In this document: piece after piece, positions 10,471-20,263 of the stretch
Position numbering within the stretch: position 1 is the stretch's first letter
How the letters are laid out: each line of letters opens with the position of its first letter
Origin: an uncultured Prevotella sp.
Lineage (GTDB): Bacteria > Bacteroidota > Bacteroidia > Bacteroidales > Bacteroidaceae
DNA: 64,000 nucleotides
NCBI GenBank assembly: GCA_900314935.1
Contig: OMXE01000007.1
Coordinates: 179,017 to 243,016, forward strand
Direction: 5' to 3'
Made by a program: the position numbers and the translations under genes
The notes under the pieces: model-generated
Seen by the model: only the letters and a program-made list of their open reading frames with translations
What the model was told of the DNA's origin: nothing
Databases searched by the model: none

Positions 10471-10503
10471 ACAAAATTAAAAGAAGTAAAGTATTATAAA
10501 GCA

Positions 10504-13458
10504 ATGGAATACAATTTCAGGGACATCGAAAAGAAATGGCAACAGCGATGGGTTGAACAGCAGACCTATCGTGTTGTTGAGGATAAGAACAAGAAGAAAT
10601 ACTATGTTCTCAACATGTTTCCGTACCCCAGTGGTGCAGGTTTGCATGTAGGACATCCACTGGGATATATCGCCAGTGATATTTATGCCCGCTATAAGCG
10701 TCAGCAGGGATTCAACGTTCTGAACCCCATGGGCTATGACGCCTACGGTCTGCCGGCAGAGCAATATGCCATTCAAACCGGTCAGCACCCAGAGAAGACC
10801 ACCTTTGAGAACATCGACAGATATCGCAGTCAGCTCGACAAGATCGGCTTCTGTTTCGACTGGAACCGCGAGGTTCGCACTTGTGATCCTATCTACTACA
10901 AGTGGACACAATGGGCCTTCCAGAAGATGTTCCAAAGTTTCTATAGCCTCACCCCCCTGACCCCCTCTCCAAAGGGCGAGGGGGAGAAAAGCTCCGGAAA
11001 GGCAAGACCCATTAGTGAGCTGATTGCCTATTTTGAACAGCGTGGTACTGAAGGACTTGATTCCTTTGGCGTTGCACAGAGCGAAGAGCTTTCTTTCACT
11101 GCAGATGAGTGGAACAGCTGGGACGAGAAGAAGCAGCAGGAAATACTGATGAACTACCGTATTGCCTACTTGGCTTATACGATGGTGAACTGGTGCCCCA
11201 AACTCGGAACGGTATTGGCCAACGACGAGGTGGTTGAGGGCGTTTCTGTTCGTGGCGGCTATCCTGTGGAACAGAAGAAGATGCGCCAGTGGTGCCTTCG
11301 TGTTTCTGCTTATGCACAGCGATTGCTCGACGGTCTGGAGAAAATTGATTGGACCGACTCGCTGAAAGAAACACAGCGCAACTGGATTGGTCGTTCAGAA
11401 GGTACTGAGGTGGAATTCAACGTGGCTGATTCCGACAAGCACTTCACCATCTTTACCACTCGTGCCGATACGATGTTCGGTGTTACCTTCATGGTACTGG
11501 CTCCTGAATCAGAGCTGGTGGCTGAACTGACGACACCCGAACAGAAAGCTGAGGTTGACCAGTATCTCGACTATGTGAAGAAACGTACCGAACGTGATCG
11601 TCAGATGGATCATAAGGTAACGGGTGTGTTCTCTGGTTCCTATGCCATTAATCCTTTCACTGATGAGAAGATTCCTATCTGGATTGCTGAATATGTATTG
11701 GCTGGTTACGGAACAGGTGCCATCATGGCTGTGCCTGCTCATGATTCCCGCGACTATGCCTTTGCCAAGCATTTCAACCTGCCCATCATTCCGCTGATTG
11801 AGGGTGCTGATGTGTCTGAAGAGAGCTATGACGCCAAGGAAGGTATCATGTGCAACTCAGCAAGTGCGAAGTTCAGTCTGAATGGTCTTACGGTAAAGGA
11901 AGCCATCGCAGCCACAAAGAAGTTTGTTACCGAACAGGGCTTGGGTCGTGTCAAGGTGAACTACCGTTTGCGCGATGCCATCTTCTCTCGTCAGCGCTAT
12001 TGGGGAGAACCGTTCCCTGTTTATTACAAGGACGAGATGCCTTATATGATTCCTCAGGAGTGCCTTCCTTTGGAACTGCCTGAGATTGATGAGTACAAAC
12101 CCACGGAAACCGGTGAGCCCCCATTGGGACGCGCCAAAGTTTGGGCTTGGGATACAAAGAACAATACAGTAGTATCAAAAGAGCTCATCGACAACAAGAC
12201 CATCTTCCCCTTGGAGTTGAACACCATGCCAGGTTTTGCTGGATCCAGTGCCTACTATCTGCGCTATATGGATCCTAAGAACGAGAATGCCTTGGTTGAC
12301 AAGGACGTTGATGAATACTGGCGCAATGTGGATCTCTATGTAGGTGGTACAGAGCATGCAACTGGTCATTTGATCTATTCCCGTTTCTGGAACAAGTTCC
12401 TGTATGATGGTGGTTACTCTTGCGAGGACGAGCCTTTCAAGAAACTGGTGAACCAAGGTATGATTCAGGGTCGCTCTAATTTTGTTTACAGGATAAACAC
12501 TAGTGATACTAGTAGTACTAGTGGTTCTAGTAATCCTGTATTCGTGAGCTTCGGCTTGAAAGACCAATATGATGTTACTCCTATCCATGTGGATGTGAAC
12601 ATTGTTTCTGCTGATATTCTCGACATAGAGGCCTTCAAGGCTTGGCGCCCTGAATATAACAACGCTGAGTTCATCCTTGAAAACGGACGGAACAGCGAGA
12701 GCCGCCAAGCAGGCTTGGATGGCCGAGTCGCGACGGACGAAGGCGAAGCCAACGGACAATACAAGTGTGGCTGGGCCATTGAGAAGATGTCGAAGTCGAT
12801 GTTCAATGTGGTGAACCCGGATATGATCGTTGAGAAATACGGTGCCGATACCCTGCGTCTCTACGAGATGTTCTTGGGTCCTGTGGAGCAGTCGAAACCT
12901 TGGGACACCAATGGTATTGATGGCTGCCACCGCTTCCTGAAGAAGTTCTGGAATCTCTGCTCTGCTGGCTGTGATGATACGCAAACAGCAACCCCAGAGG
13001 AACTGAAGAGCGTACACAAGCTCATCAAGAAGGTTTCTCAGGATATTGAGCATTTCAGTTACAACACTTCCATCTCTGCCTTCATGATCTGCGTGAATGA
13101 ACTCTCGCAGCTCAAGAGCAAGAACAAGGAGCTGATGAAGACACTCGTGGTGCTGATTGCCCCGTTTGCTCCGCATATCGCTGAGGAACTGTGGGAGCAG
13201 CTTGGCGGACAAGGCTCTGTATGCGATGCAGCATGGCCCACCTGGAACGAAGAGTATCTGGTAGAGAACACGGTGAAGTTGGGTGTAGCCTTCAATGGTA
13301 AGACCCGCTTCGAGATGGAGTTTGCCGCTGATGCCGACAACCAGACCATCCAAGAGGCTGTGCTTGCAGATGAGAAAGCTGCCAAGTACCTCGAAGGAAA
13401 ACAAATCATCAAGGTTATCATCGTCCCTAAACGTATGGTGAATGTAGTAATCAAATAA
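10504..13458 (+). CDS. leuS: leucyl-tRNA synthetase with three repeat-derived inserts
   Basis: A 984-residue class I synthetase that charges tRNA-Leu. The HIGH-type motif is HVGHPLGY (about residue 43), and KMSKSMFN lies about residue 762. I start at [12 protein letters not shown] (10504); the frame is open further upstream but crosses the promoter. It is longer than Bacteroides homologues as I recall them (about 945). The excess matches three in-frame inserts made of dispersed repeats: a CCCCCT palindrome (10947-10990), a 9-bp RCTAGTNNT array (12499-12534) and a hairpin element (12683-12755). The last two fall in the leucine-specific region before KMSKS. The yitT-like gene follows 3 bp after the stop. 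Confidence 0.97.
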   Translation: MEYNFRDIEKKWQQRWVEQQTYRVVEDKNKKKYYVLNMFPYPSGAGLHVGHPLGYIASDIYARYKRQQGFNVLNPMGYDAYGLPAEQYAIQTGQHPEKTTFENIDRYRSQLDKIGFCFDWNREVRTCDPIYYKWTQWAFQKMFQSFYSLTPLTPSPKGEGEKSSGKARPISELIAYFEQRGTEGLDSFGVAQSEELSFTADEWNSWDEKKQQEILMNYRIAYLAYTMVNWCPKLGTVLANDEVVEGVSVRGGYPVEQKKMRQWCLRVSAYAQRLLDGLEKIDWTDSLKETQRNWIGRSEGTEVEFNVADSDKHFTIFTTRADTMFGVTFMVLAPESELVAELTTPEQKAEVDQYLDYVKKRTERDRQMDHKVTGVFSGSYAINPFTDEKIPIWIAEYVLAGYGTGAIMAVPAHDSRDYAFAKHFNLPIIPLIEGADVSEESYDAKEGIMCNSASAKFSLNGLTVKEAIAATKKFVTEQGLGRVKVNYRLRDAIFSRQRYWGEPFPVYYKDEMPYMIPQECLPLELPEIDEYKPTETGEPPLGRAKVWAWDTKNNTVVSKELIDNKTIFPLELNTMPGFAGSSAYYLRYMDPKNENALVDKDVDEYWRNVDLYVGGTEHATGHLIYSRFWNKFLYDGGYSCEDEPFKKLVNQGMIQGRSNFVYRINTSDTSSTSGSSNPVFVSFGLKDQYDVTPIHVDVNIVSADILDIEAFKAWRPEYNNAEFILENGRNSESRQAGLDGRVATDEGEANGQYKCGWAIEKMSKSMFNVVNPDMIVEKYGADTLRLYEMFLGPVEQSKPWDTNGIDGCHRFLKKFWNLCSAGCDDTQTATPEELKSVHKLIKKVSQDIEHFSYNTSISAFMICVNELSQLKSKNKELMKTLVVLIAPFAPHIAEELWEQLGGQGSVCDAAWPTWNEEYLVENTVKLGVAFNGKTRFEMEFAADADNQTIQEAVLADEKAAKYLEGKQIIKVIIVPKRMVNVVIK
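10947..10990 (+). repeat. CCCCCT-palindrome repeat inserted in leuS
   Basis: CCCCCTC (10961-10967) pairs with GAGGGGG (978-984 of 10 kb) around CTCCAAAGGGC. It encodes [14 protein letters not shown] in frame. A close copy lies between genes on the other strand at 26306-26346, differing by a few bases. Looser relatives are at 41534-41550 and 54641-54660. Confidence 0.8.
12499..12534 (+). repeat. 9-bp RCTAGTNNT array inside leuS
   Basis: Four units ACTAGTGAT, ACTAGTAGT, ACTAGTGGT, TCTAGTAAT run in codon phase and encode [12 protein letters not shown]. The same unit forms a seven-copy array in rdgB. Confidence 0.9.
12683..12755 (+). repeat. AGCGAG/GGCCGAGTCG hairpin element inside leuS
   Basis: Divergent copy of a dispersed hairpin element. 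CCAAGC (12705-12710) pairs with GCTTGG (12713-12718), flanked by GCC and GGC, then GGCCGAGTCG. It is read in frame as [20 protein letters not shown]. Other copies are at 36469-36537 and 42492-42563. Confidence 0.7.
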
Positions 13459-13461
13459 TGA

Positions 13462-14376
13462 ATGACTATTGATCATCAAATCATCTGGAATGAGGCTAAG
13501 GATTATATCTTTATAACCCTTGGCCTCATTTTGTATTCTTTCGGTTTCACCTTCTTCCTGATGCCGTATGAGATCGTTACAGGAGGTGTATCGGGTATTG
13601 GTGCCATTATCTACTATGCTACTAACTTTCCCATTTCCTATACCTACTTCTTGGTGAATGCAGCCTTGTTGGTTGTGGGATTGAAGATATTGGGGTGGAA
13701 GTTCCTGATGAAGACCATCTATGCCATCCTGATGCTTACTTTCCTTTTATGGCTCATGAAGCAGATAGCACCTGTTGATGAGCAAGGGAACATGGTGAAG
13801 ATTCTGGGCGAAGGACAGAATTTCATGTCGCTCATCATTGGATGTATCATGACCGGTTCTGCCTTAGGTATCGTGTTTCTGAACAATGGTTCCACGGGCG
13901 GTAGTGATATCGTGGCAGCTTCGGTAAACAAGTATTATAACTTCTCGTTGGGTACCGTTTTGATGATTATTGATTTCATCATCATCGGCTCCTGTATGTT
14001 CATCCCGCAGTTCGGAACAATGCTGGAACGCGCTTATATGGTGGTGTTCGGCTTCTGTACGATGGTCATCGAGAACTTCATGCTCGACTATATCTACAAC
14101 CGTCAGCGGCAGTCGGTACAGTTCATGATCTTCTCCCAGAAATGGCAGGAGATTGCCAATGCTATTGGTACACAGATGGATCACGGAGTAACCATCCTTG
14201 ATGCCCACGGCTGGTACACGGGTCAGGAGCGCAAGGTACTCTGTATTCTTGCCAAGAAGAACGAAAGTGTGAACATCTTCCGTATCATCAAGATGATCGA
14301 CCCCCATGCCTTCGTCTCACAGAGTGCCGTTATCGGTGTCTTTGGCGAAGGATTTGATGCAATCAAGGTAAAGTGA
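13462..14376 (+). CDS. YitT family membrane protein with DUF2179 domain
   Basis: A 304-residue inner-membrane protein of unknown biochemical role. Five or six hydrophobic segments fill residues 15-200, with TGGVSGIGAIIYY (about 41) and the family-typical NNGSTGGSDIVA (about 140). A soluble C-terminal domain of the DUF2179 type ends in the AVIGVFGEGFD stretch. The ATG is 3 bp after the leuS stop, so it is translated in the same message. The family is widespread and has been linked loosely to transport. Nothing here narrows this down. Confidence 0.85.
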   Translation: MTIDHQIIWNEAKDYIFITLGLILYSFGFTFFLMPYEIVTGGVSGIGAIIYYATNFPISYTYFLVNAALLVVGLKILGWKFLMKTIYAILMLTFLLWLMKQIAPVDEQGNMVKILGEGQNFMSLIIGCIMTGSALGIVFLNNGSTGGSDIVAASVNKYYNFSLGTVLMIIDFIIIGSCMFIPQFGTMLERAYMVVFGFCTMVIENFMLDYIYNRQRQSVQFMIFSQKWQEIANAIGTQMDHGVTILDAHGWYTGQERKVLCILAKKNESVNIFRIIKMIDPHAFVSQSAVIGVFGEGFDAIKVK

Positions 14377-14432
14377 GAGATGAGAAATGAGAAATGAGAG
14401 ATTTGTCTAATTCGTCCAATTCGTAGAGAAGA
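14377..14432 (+). repeat. spacer repeats with GTAGAGA leader before rdgB
   Basis: The spacer contains GAGATGAGAAATGAGAAATG followed by TTTGTCTAATTCGTCCAATTCGTAGAGA. GTAGAGA (14423-14429) ends 3 nt before the rdgB ATG. The second part recurs before four other genes in the window. Confidence 0.75.
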
Positions 14433-15107
14433 ATGAAAATAGTCTTTGCGACAAACAATAAGAACAAGCTCAAGGAGATTAGAGAAATCTTGGGCGATAG
14501 GGTAGAGGTGTTGTCCTTAAAGGATATCGGCTGTTATGTAGATATCCCTGAAACGGGTGCTACCCTTGAGGAGAATGCCTTGCAGAAGGCACAGTATATC
14601 TACGATCATTACCATATGAACGTCTTTGCCGACGATACCGGCTTGGAGGTAGAAGCGCTGAATGGTGCCCCTGGCATCTACAGTGCCCGCTATGCCAGTA
14701 TGGAAACTATAGAAACTAGTAATACTAGTAATGCTAGTTCTACTAGTTCTGCTAGTTCTGCTAGTTCTGCTAGCAATTCCCGCCCAGCCAGTCATGATAG
14801 CGAGGCCAACATGGCTCGCCTGTTAAGAGAGCTGGAGAATGAGAGCAACCGCAAGGCGCGTTTCCGCACTGTGATAGCTTTAATCATGGAAGAAGAAGGA
14901 AAACCCAAGACTGTTCTCTTTGAGGGAATCGTTGAAGGCGAGATTATCCGTGAACGTAGGGGAGGGGAGGGCTTCGGCTACGATCCTATCTTCCAGCCCA
15001 CAGGCTACGACAAAACTTTTGCCGAACTGGGCTTATCTATCAAGAATACGATATCCCATAGGGCACGAGCCGTTAACAAGCTAACCCACTATCTGCTGAA
15101 TACATGA
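14433..15107 (+). CDS. rdgB: XTP/dITP diphosphatase with a serine/threonine-rich repeat insert
   Basis: A 224-residue RdgB/HAM1 pyrophosphatase that removes ITP, XTP and dITP from the nucleotide pool. Seen are [12 protein letters not shown] (residues 4-15), the catalytic region [17 protein letters not shown] (about 67-83) and the C-terminal [12 protein letters not shown] then SHRARAV. The family normally has about 195 residues. The extra residues are a low-complexity insert, [18 protein letters not shown], at about 95-115, encoded by seven 9-bp units at 14715-14777. It sits in the loop after YSARYA. The next gene overlaps the stop codon (ATGA). Confidence 0.95.
   Translation: MKIVFATNNKNKLKEIREILGDRVEVLSLKDIGCYVDIPETGATLEENALQKAQYIYDHYHMNVFADDTGLEVEALNGAPGIYSARYASMETIETSNTSNASSTSSASSASSASNSRPASHDSEANMARLLRELENESNRKARFRTVIALIMEEEGKPKTVLFEGIVEGEIIRERRGGEGFGYDPIFQPTGYDKTFAELGLSIKNTISHRARAVNKLTHYLLNT
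14715..14777 (+). repeat. 9-bp RCTAGTNNT array inside rdgB
   Basis: Seven in-phase units (ACTAGTAAT twice, then GCTAGTTCT, ACTAGTTCT, two GCTAGTTCT, GCTAGCAAT) make 63 bp. The same unit occurs in leuS at 12499-12534. Confidence 0.92.
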
Positions 15108-15973
15108 TACAAGCATTGTCTGTGTTGATTCCCACTTATCACTGCAGATGTAAGGAACTCGTCTGTTCTTTACATCAGCAGCTCATGGAACAACCTGTCA
15201 CCTTCGAAATCATCGTGGTAGATGATGGAAGTCATGACACAGCATGTATCCAAGAGAACCAGGTCATCACAGCATTGCCACATTGCACCTACCATATTGA
15301 AGAACAGAACAGGGGTAGGGCAGGGGTGAGAAACTATTTGGCTCAGCTGGCTCAATACGACTATCTGTTGTTCATCGATGGAGATATGAGCGTAAGAAAC
15401 GATACTTTCATTGCCCAATACCTCCAGAATGAAGCTGATGTATGCTATGGCGGTTATACCATACCCATGGAAGAAAATGCCCCACAAGCCAATTTACGCT
15501 ATCGCTACGAGCTTCATAACGCAGTACAGAGGAATGCCTCGGAACGCAACAAACAACCGTTCATGGACTTCCATACGTCGAATTTCAGGGTGAAAAGAAG
15601 TATTATGCTTTCCTTACCGCTTGATGAGCGCTTCACATCCTATGGCTACGAGGATGTGTTATGGGGGAAAACATTAAAGGAAAACGGCTATACCATCACC
15701 CATATCGATAATCCTGTGAGCTTTGAAGACTTCGAAGACAATGAACATTTTGTTGCTAAAACCGAAGAATCCTTGCATACACTCCACCAATTCCAGTCGG
15801 AACTGCAAGACTATTCGCGCTTATTAAGTCTTCCAAGCGCCTATCGCAAGTTGGCCGGACTGTTCTACCCCTTACTGGGTAAAAGTCTAAGAAAACGCCT
15901 TATACACAATAAAATGCCTGTTTTTTTGTTTAATATATACAAGTTGATGTATTTTGCACAAATAAAACAATAA
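15104..15973 (+). CDS. glycosyltransferase family 2
   Basis: A 289-residue GT-A fold enzyme that would transfer a sugar from a nucleotide-sugar donor, probably at the cytoplasmic membrane face. [10 protein letters not shown] is at residues 5-14, VVDDGS at about 39-44, the metal-binding DGD in LFIDGDMS at about 90, and the acceptor-side motif GYEDVLWG at about 183. It starts inside the rdgB stop codon (ATGA overlap) and is followed after 4 bp by porZ. Linkage to porZ may hint at A-LPS synthesis used to anchor type IX cargo, but that is inference. Confidence 0.85.
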   Translation: MIQALSVLIPTYHCRCKELVCSLHQQLMEQPVTFEIIVVDDGSHDTACIQENQVITALPHCTYHIEEQNRGRAGVRNYLAQLAQYDYLLFIDGDMSVRNDTFIAQYLQNEADVCYGGYTIPMEENAPQANLRYRYELHNAVQRNASERNKQPFMDFHTSNFRVKRSIMLSLPLDERFTSYGYEDVLWGKTLKENGYTITHIDNPVSFEDFEDNEHFVAKTEESLHTLHQFQSELQDYSRLLSLPSAYRKLAGLFYPLLGKSLRKRLIHNKMPVFLFNIYKLMYFAQIKQ

Positions 15974-15977
15974 GTAT

Positions 15978-18113
15978 ATGAACAGAATAGCAGTCATCAT
16001 ATTATCCATTCTTTCTCCTCTACTTCTTCAAGCAGCTACGATAGGAGAATGGAATGTTTACCCTGCTTATGCAGATATTACCGACATTCAACCGGCTGGA
16101 AACACCGTTTACGTTCTATCGTCTAAGAACCTCTTTTCCTATCATCTGAGCGATAATAGTGTGAAGACCTACGGAAAAGGACATGGATTGAGTGATGCGG
16201 GAATCACACATATAGCCTGGTGTGAGCAAGCTAAGAAACTTGTTGTGATTTTTGATAACTATAATATTGACTTCATCGATCAGGATGATAACTATAACAA
16301 CTTGTCTGATTATTATCAGAAATCCACTTCACTCAACAAGACCATTAACAAGGTGAAAGTCGTGAATCAGTATGCCTATCTGTGTACAGGATTCGGTATT
16401 CTGAAAATTGACGTTAAGAAAGAAGAGATTGCCGATGTTTATCAGTTGAATGATAATATTGCCGACATGACGATTGTCGATCAAGTGATGTATGCCATCA
16501 ACAGTAATGGAAAGAAAATCTATCAGGCAAACACCAAGGATAACTTGTTAGATCCTAATAATTGGACTTTATTTGATGGAAATAAATCTGACATTTTTAA
16601 AGAAGATGAAAACACCATCAAACTCTCTACTGCCAATGTAGTAGTGTTTGATAAAAAAAACAACTGCTATTGGTCGGACAATAAAAACGGAAATCTGCAA
16701 TCGTTTGTTTTAGACGATAATAAAGAACCTGTCATGAAGCTTGAAGGTATTCATCCTGACGGTCCGCAATCCAATTATTTCTACTTCATGAAAGTGTTCA
16801 ACAACAAGCTATATACCGTTCCTGGAGGATGGTCGTGGGTAGATAATTTCCTGCGTCCTGGAATGATACAGATTTTGGACGAAGATAAAAACTGGACCAT
16901 CTATGGAAAGGATGTAAAACCCGATTTCGGAAGGAATTTTCAGGATGTGTCAAGTATTGCCGTTGATCCTAGAGATCCTACTCATTTCTTTGTAGGAACA
17001 GGTGGTACAGGTATCTATGAATTTAAAGATGGAGAGAAAGTAAATAACTTTACACATGGTAATAGCGACGATGCTATCTATTCTACCTTGAGAACCATCA
17101 ATATCAATCATAATTATGTGCGTGCCGATGGTGTGATCTATGATGCTGATGGCGTACTTTGGTTGGTTAATGGTAACTCTCCGAATCCTGTTATTTCTTT
17201 TACCCCTGACAGAAAATGGGTTACTTATCATCCGGAAGAACTGATGGGTAATAATGGTAATGGATATAGTAATCTTACACGTACTTGTCTGGATAAGAAA
17301 GGTCGTTATTGGGTGGTTAATGACTATGGTAACTTTCCTGCCTTATTCTGTTTTGATACAGTGAATAAAACAGGAAAAAGGTTCGTAAATTTCAAAAACC
17401 AAGATGGTGTTAAGTTTACCATTTATCGCGTTCCCAATGTCAGTGAGGATCTTCAAGGAAATATCTGGCTTTGTACAGAAATAGGTCCGCTTATGCTGAC
17501 TGAAGAACAAATCAATGATCCTTCGTTAGGTTTCATACAAGTTAAAGTACCCAGAAACGATGGAACCAATTATGCTGACTACCTGCTCAATGGTGTATTC
17601 GTTACTTGTATGACTATAGATGGCGCTGGTAGAAAATGGTTTGGTACAGACAGTAAAGGAGTCTATCTGATCAGCGAAGACAACAATACGCAAATTGAAC
17701 ATTTTACTGAAACAAACAGTAATCTCCTTTCCAATACTATTGAGAGTATTGAGGTTAATAACAAGACTGGTGAAGTATTCTTTGGTACCAGTAAAGGATT
17801 ATGTTCGTATATGAGTGATGCCAGTAAGACAGCTGAGGAAATGATTAAGGATCAGGTATATGCTTATCCAAATCCTGTTCGTCCTGATTATACTGGTTAT
17901 ATCACCATTACTGGTCTTACCTACAATGCTGATGTGAAAATCCTCACCGTTAATGGTACTTTAGTAAAGGAAGGACGTAGTAATGGCGGTTCCTTTGTAT
18001 GGGATGGAAACGACCAAAACGGCAAACGTGTAGCAAGCGGTATCTACATGGTAAACACTGCTACACAAGATGGTAAGAAAGGTACGGTTTGTAAGATAGC
18101 TATTATAAACTAA
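15978..18113 (+). CDS. porZ: PorZ-like beta-propeller protein of the type IX secretion attachment complex
   Basis: A 711-residue exported protein with a signal peptide ending near LLQAA. The N-terminal two-thirds is a string of propeller blades (for example GLSDAGITHIAWC, NIWLCTEIGPLML, RKWFGTDSKGVYLISEDN). The C-terminal 85 residues form a sorting-domain-like beta-sandwich (VYAYPNPVRPDYTGYITITG, then NGKRVASGIYMV). This layout matches PorZ, a surface component that works with the PorU sortase to anchor secreted proteins to A-LPS. An alternative is another two-component-regulator-propeller protein without that role. Its TAA overlaps the nadA stop on the other strand. Confidence 0.75.
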   Translation: MNRIAVIILSILSPLLLQAATIGEWNVYPAYADITDIQPAGNTVYVLSSKNLFSYHLSDNSVKTYGKGHGLSDAGITHIAWCEQAKKLVVIFDNYNIDFIDQDDNYNNLSDYYQKSTSLNKTINKVKVVNQYAYLCTGFGILKIDVKKEEIADVYQLNDNIADMTIVDQVMYAINSNGKKIYQANTKDNLLDPNNWTLFDGNKSDIFKEDENTIKLSTANVVVFDKKNNCYWSDNKNGNLQSFVLDDNKEPVMKLEGIHPDGPQSNYFYFMKVFNNKLYTVPGGWSWVDNFLRPGMIQILDEDKNWTIYGKDVKPDFGRNFQDVSSIAVDPRDPTHFFVGTGGTGIYEFKDGEKVNNFTHGNSDDAIYSTLRTININHNYVRADGVIYDADGVLWLVNGNSPNPVISFTPDRKWVTYHPEELMGNNGNGYSNLTRTCLDKKGRYWVVNDYGNFPALFCFDTVNKTGKRFVNFKNQDGVKFTIYRVPNVSEDLQGNIWLCTEIGPLMLTEEQINDPSLGFIQVKVPRNDGTNYADYLLNGVFVTCMTIDGAGRKWFGTDSKGVYLISEDNNTQIEHFTETNSNLLSNTIESIEVNNKTGEVFFGTSKGLCSYMSDASKTAEEMIKDQVYAYPNPVRPDYTGYITITGLTYNADVKILTVNGTLVKEGRSNGGSFVWDGNDQNGKRVASGIYMVNTATQDGKKGTVCKIAIIN

Positions 18114-19102
18114 CTCAAAGCCAGCATCTTCTCAATCGGCTTTACAGCCTCTTTAGCTATCTCTGGATCAACTTCCACCGATGGCCAGTCATACTTTAAT
18201 GCGTTGTAGATTTTCAACAACGTATTCATCTTCATATACTGACATTCATTACAACTGCATCCTAAGCCTCCCTCGCTGATTTCTGGCGGTACAGGTATAA
18301 ATTCCTTATCAGGACAGGTTCGTTGCATCTCGTGAAGAATACCGGCTTCTGTGGCTACAATAAACTGCTTCTTATCACTCTGTTGAGCATAATTCAACAT
18401 AGTGGCTGTACTGCCCTTTACATCGGCTAAAGCCAATACCGGACCCTTACATTCCAAATGAGCCATCACAACAGCTTCTGGATACTCCTTCTTCAAGGCA
18501 ATAATACTATCAATAGAGAAACGTTCATGTACATGACAACCGCCATTCCATAATAACATCTTCCTACCAGTAACCTCATTGATATAGTTTCCTAAGTTAT
18601 AGTCAGGACCGAATATCAACTTGGCATCTTCAGGTAATTGATCAATTACTTTCTTCGCATTACCGCTGGTTACAACCACATCAGTCAATGCTTTTACAGC
18701 TGCTGTAGTATTCACATAGCTCACCACCTGATAACCAGGATGTTCGTCTTTATATTTCTTCAAATCCTCAGCCTTACAACTGTCAGCTAATGAACAGCCA
18801 GCATTCAAATCAGGACATAATACAACCTTATCAGGAGATAACAGCTTACAGGTTTCAGCCATGAAGTGAACACCACACATCACCATTACCTTAGCATCAG
18901 TCTCTGCGGCCTTTCTGGCTAATGCCAAGGAATCACCAACAAAGTCGGCTATATCTTGAATATCTCCTATCGTGTAATAATGAGCCAGGATAATAGCTCC
19001 TTTCTCATCACACAATCTTCTAATCTCTTTCTTCAAGTCTGTTCCTTCAGCAACCGGTTCATCAATATACCCTTGCTTTATCCACACTTTTTTCAGTTTC
19101 AT
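18110..19102 (-). CDS. nadA: quinolinate synthase
   Basis: A 330-residue [4Fe-4S] enzyme that condenses iminoaspartate with dihydroxyacetone phosphate in NAD synthesis. Cluster cysteines are seen in MVMCGVHFMAE, in HLECKGPVL and in LGCSCNECQYMKM. The start ILAHYYTIGDIQDIADFVGDS is typical. NadB and NadC are not in the window. The stop (complement of 18110-18112) overlaps the porZ stop. Upstream lies a 528-bp AT-rich region with DnaA boxes, through which the nadA transcript may run. Confidence 0.97.
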   Translation of the reverse strand: MKLKKVWIKQGYIDEPVAEGTDLKKEIRRLCDEKGAIILAHYYTIGDIQDIADFVGDSLALARKAAETDAKVMVMCGVHFMAETCKLLSPDKVVLCPDLNAGCSLADSCKAEDLKKYKDEHPGYQVVSYVNTTAAVKALTDVVVTSGNAKKVIDQLPEDAKLIFGPDYNLGNYINEVTGRKMLLWNGGCHVHERFSIDSIIALKKEYPEAVVMAHLECKGPVLALADVKGSTATMLNYAQQSDKKQFIVATEAGILHEMQRTCPDKEFIPVPPEISEGGLGCSCNECQYMKMNTLLKIYNALKYDWPSVEVDPEIAKEAVKPIEKMLALS

Positions 19103-19630
19103 ATAATTATTATCTTTAGTTTTTATTTTTCTTAATTCCTATTAGTAGAATGATGATTAGCTGTTGATATGTGAAAAACTTTTTATCAAATAGTTTGCAT
19201 ATGAAGATATCAACGTTTGAGAACGACTTTTCCACACACTATACTCATTGTTTCTTCTTTACGATAAACAATTTATGTACTTTATCCACATTCTGCTATT
19301 CTGGTGCAAAAATACTAAGTTTATATCTTTTTTCCAATAGAAAACGTGGAAAACTTTAGAAAAACATAAAAACAAGTTTTGAGATATCCACATAACAAAG
19401 AAAAAAAATTTTTTTTGTGGATTTTCTATATATAATATACCTATTTATCCACACGTACATGTGCATAACTTGCAGAGAATAAAAAATTTAGGGGTCGATT
19501 AAACTATTCTTCAAACCCTGCGTCAAATAACCAGAAAACAGAAACAAAATTATTAATCACAAGTAAGGATGAAAGCTATTTATGACAAACAGTGGCAGTC
19601 CTGAAATAAAAAAAGTAAAGGAGAAAAAAA
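19103..19630. other. AT-rich intergenic region with a DnaA-box cluster (oriC-like candidate)
   Basis: This gap between divergent nadA and a small exported-protein gene has no ORF I trust. Within 19228-19468 are two exact TTATCCACA boxes (19282-19290 and 19445-19453), one exact reverse box TTATGCACA (19460-19468), and one-mismatch boxes TTTTCCACA (19228-19236) and ATATCCACA (19384-19392). An A/T tract with TATATATAATATA lies between. A reverse -7 box TATTTTTGC (19306-19314) may start nadA with a leader of about 200 nt. This could be an origin or a DnaA titration site. Gene orientation around it argues against a simple origin. Confidence 0.5.
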
Positions 19631-20017
19631 ATGAAAAGGATCGTATTATTCGTAGTGGCAATCATGACAATGACATGTGGTTTCGCAAAGTCAGACAACA
19701 ATGAAGGTACAAAGCAGATGGAGCGTCGCATGATGCATGTAAGAAACGCAGCAGACTATGATATGTCTTTCGACGTTCGCAGATTGGCTGAGAAGCTGGA
19801 TCTCACCTTCGACCAGATGGATGCAGTTCAGATCATCCAGGACATCTTTAACGATGAGATGCAGTCAGCAGCAAATACTCATGGTTTCCACCGCTCAGCA
19901 AAGGTTCGTCAGGCTGTGAAGAACGATGTGGATAAGATGCGTACAGTATTGAACAGCAAACAGTTTGACACCTATATGATGTTACTGGGTACTACTCTTC
20001 GCAATAAGTACCTCTAA
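19631..20017 (+). CDS. small exported protein, unknown function
   Basis: A 128-residue protein that I do not recognise. Residues 1-19 form a signal peptide (KRIVLFVVAIMTMTCGFAKS). The mature part is helical and charged, with AADYDMSFDVRRLAEKLDLT and QMDAVQIIQDIFNDEMQ, and ends MMLLGTTLRNKYL. Small helical periplasmic proteins that tether or sense, such as the CpxP/Spy type, have a similar size, but no signature motif supports that link. It stands alone between the AT-rich region and a 22-bp-period array. Confidence 0.65.
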   Translation: MKRIVLFVVAIMTMTCGFAKSDNNEGTKQMERRMMHVRNAADYDMSFDVRRLAEKLDLTFDQMDAVQIIQDIFNDEMQSAANTHGFHRSAKVRQAVKNDVDKMRTVLNSKQFDTYMMLLGTTLRNKYL

Positions 20018-20127
20018 ACATCTCGAAGATATAACCGCAAGACTTTTGTAACGATAACGAGCCGCAGCATTTGGTCATACAATACTAAATGTTGCGGCTC
20101 GAACTATATATACATCTGTTTATCTAT

Positions 20128-20208
20128 GATAAACACGGTGTTTTTTATTGATAAACACTGTGTTTATGACTTACAAACACTGTGTTCGTAACATACAAAC
20201 ACTTCCCG
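20128..20208. repeat. four-unit palindromic array, 22-bp period
   Basis: AAACAC starts at 20131, 20153, 20175 and 20197, exactly 22 bp apart. The first two units read AAACAC-n-GTGTTT, a palindrome, and the last two are decayed. It follows the small exported-protein gene (stop at 20017) and precedes the next promoter. The remaining 20018-20300 gap holds a GCCGCAGCATTTGG / GTTGCGGCTC inverted pair near 20052-20101 that may be a terminator. Confidence 0.8.
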
Positions 20209-20263
20209 AACACTTTTTCTTCGATTTTATATATGGTTTGAATGATATGTCGGAAAAGTTTTG

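Noticed and set aside
10363-10503. N-terminal extension of leuS
   Set aside because: The open frame passes through the -33 and -7 boxes and the hairpin repeat; homologues begin at MEYNF.
12175-13479. A 434-codon minus-strand frame
   Set aside because: It is the antisense shadow of leuS, whose KMSKS region and C-terminus lie there.
19103-19305. A riboswitch in the nadA leader
   Set aside because: No known NAD-related riboswitch motif could be recognised in the AT-rich leader.
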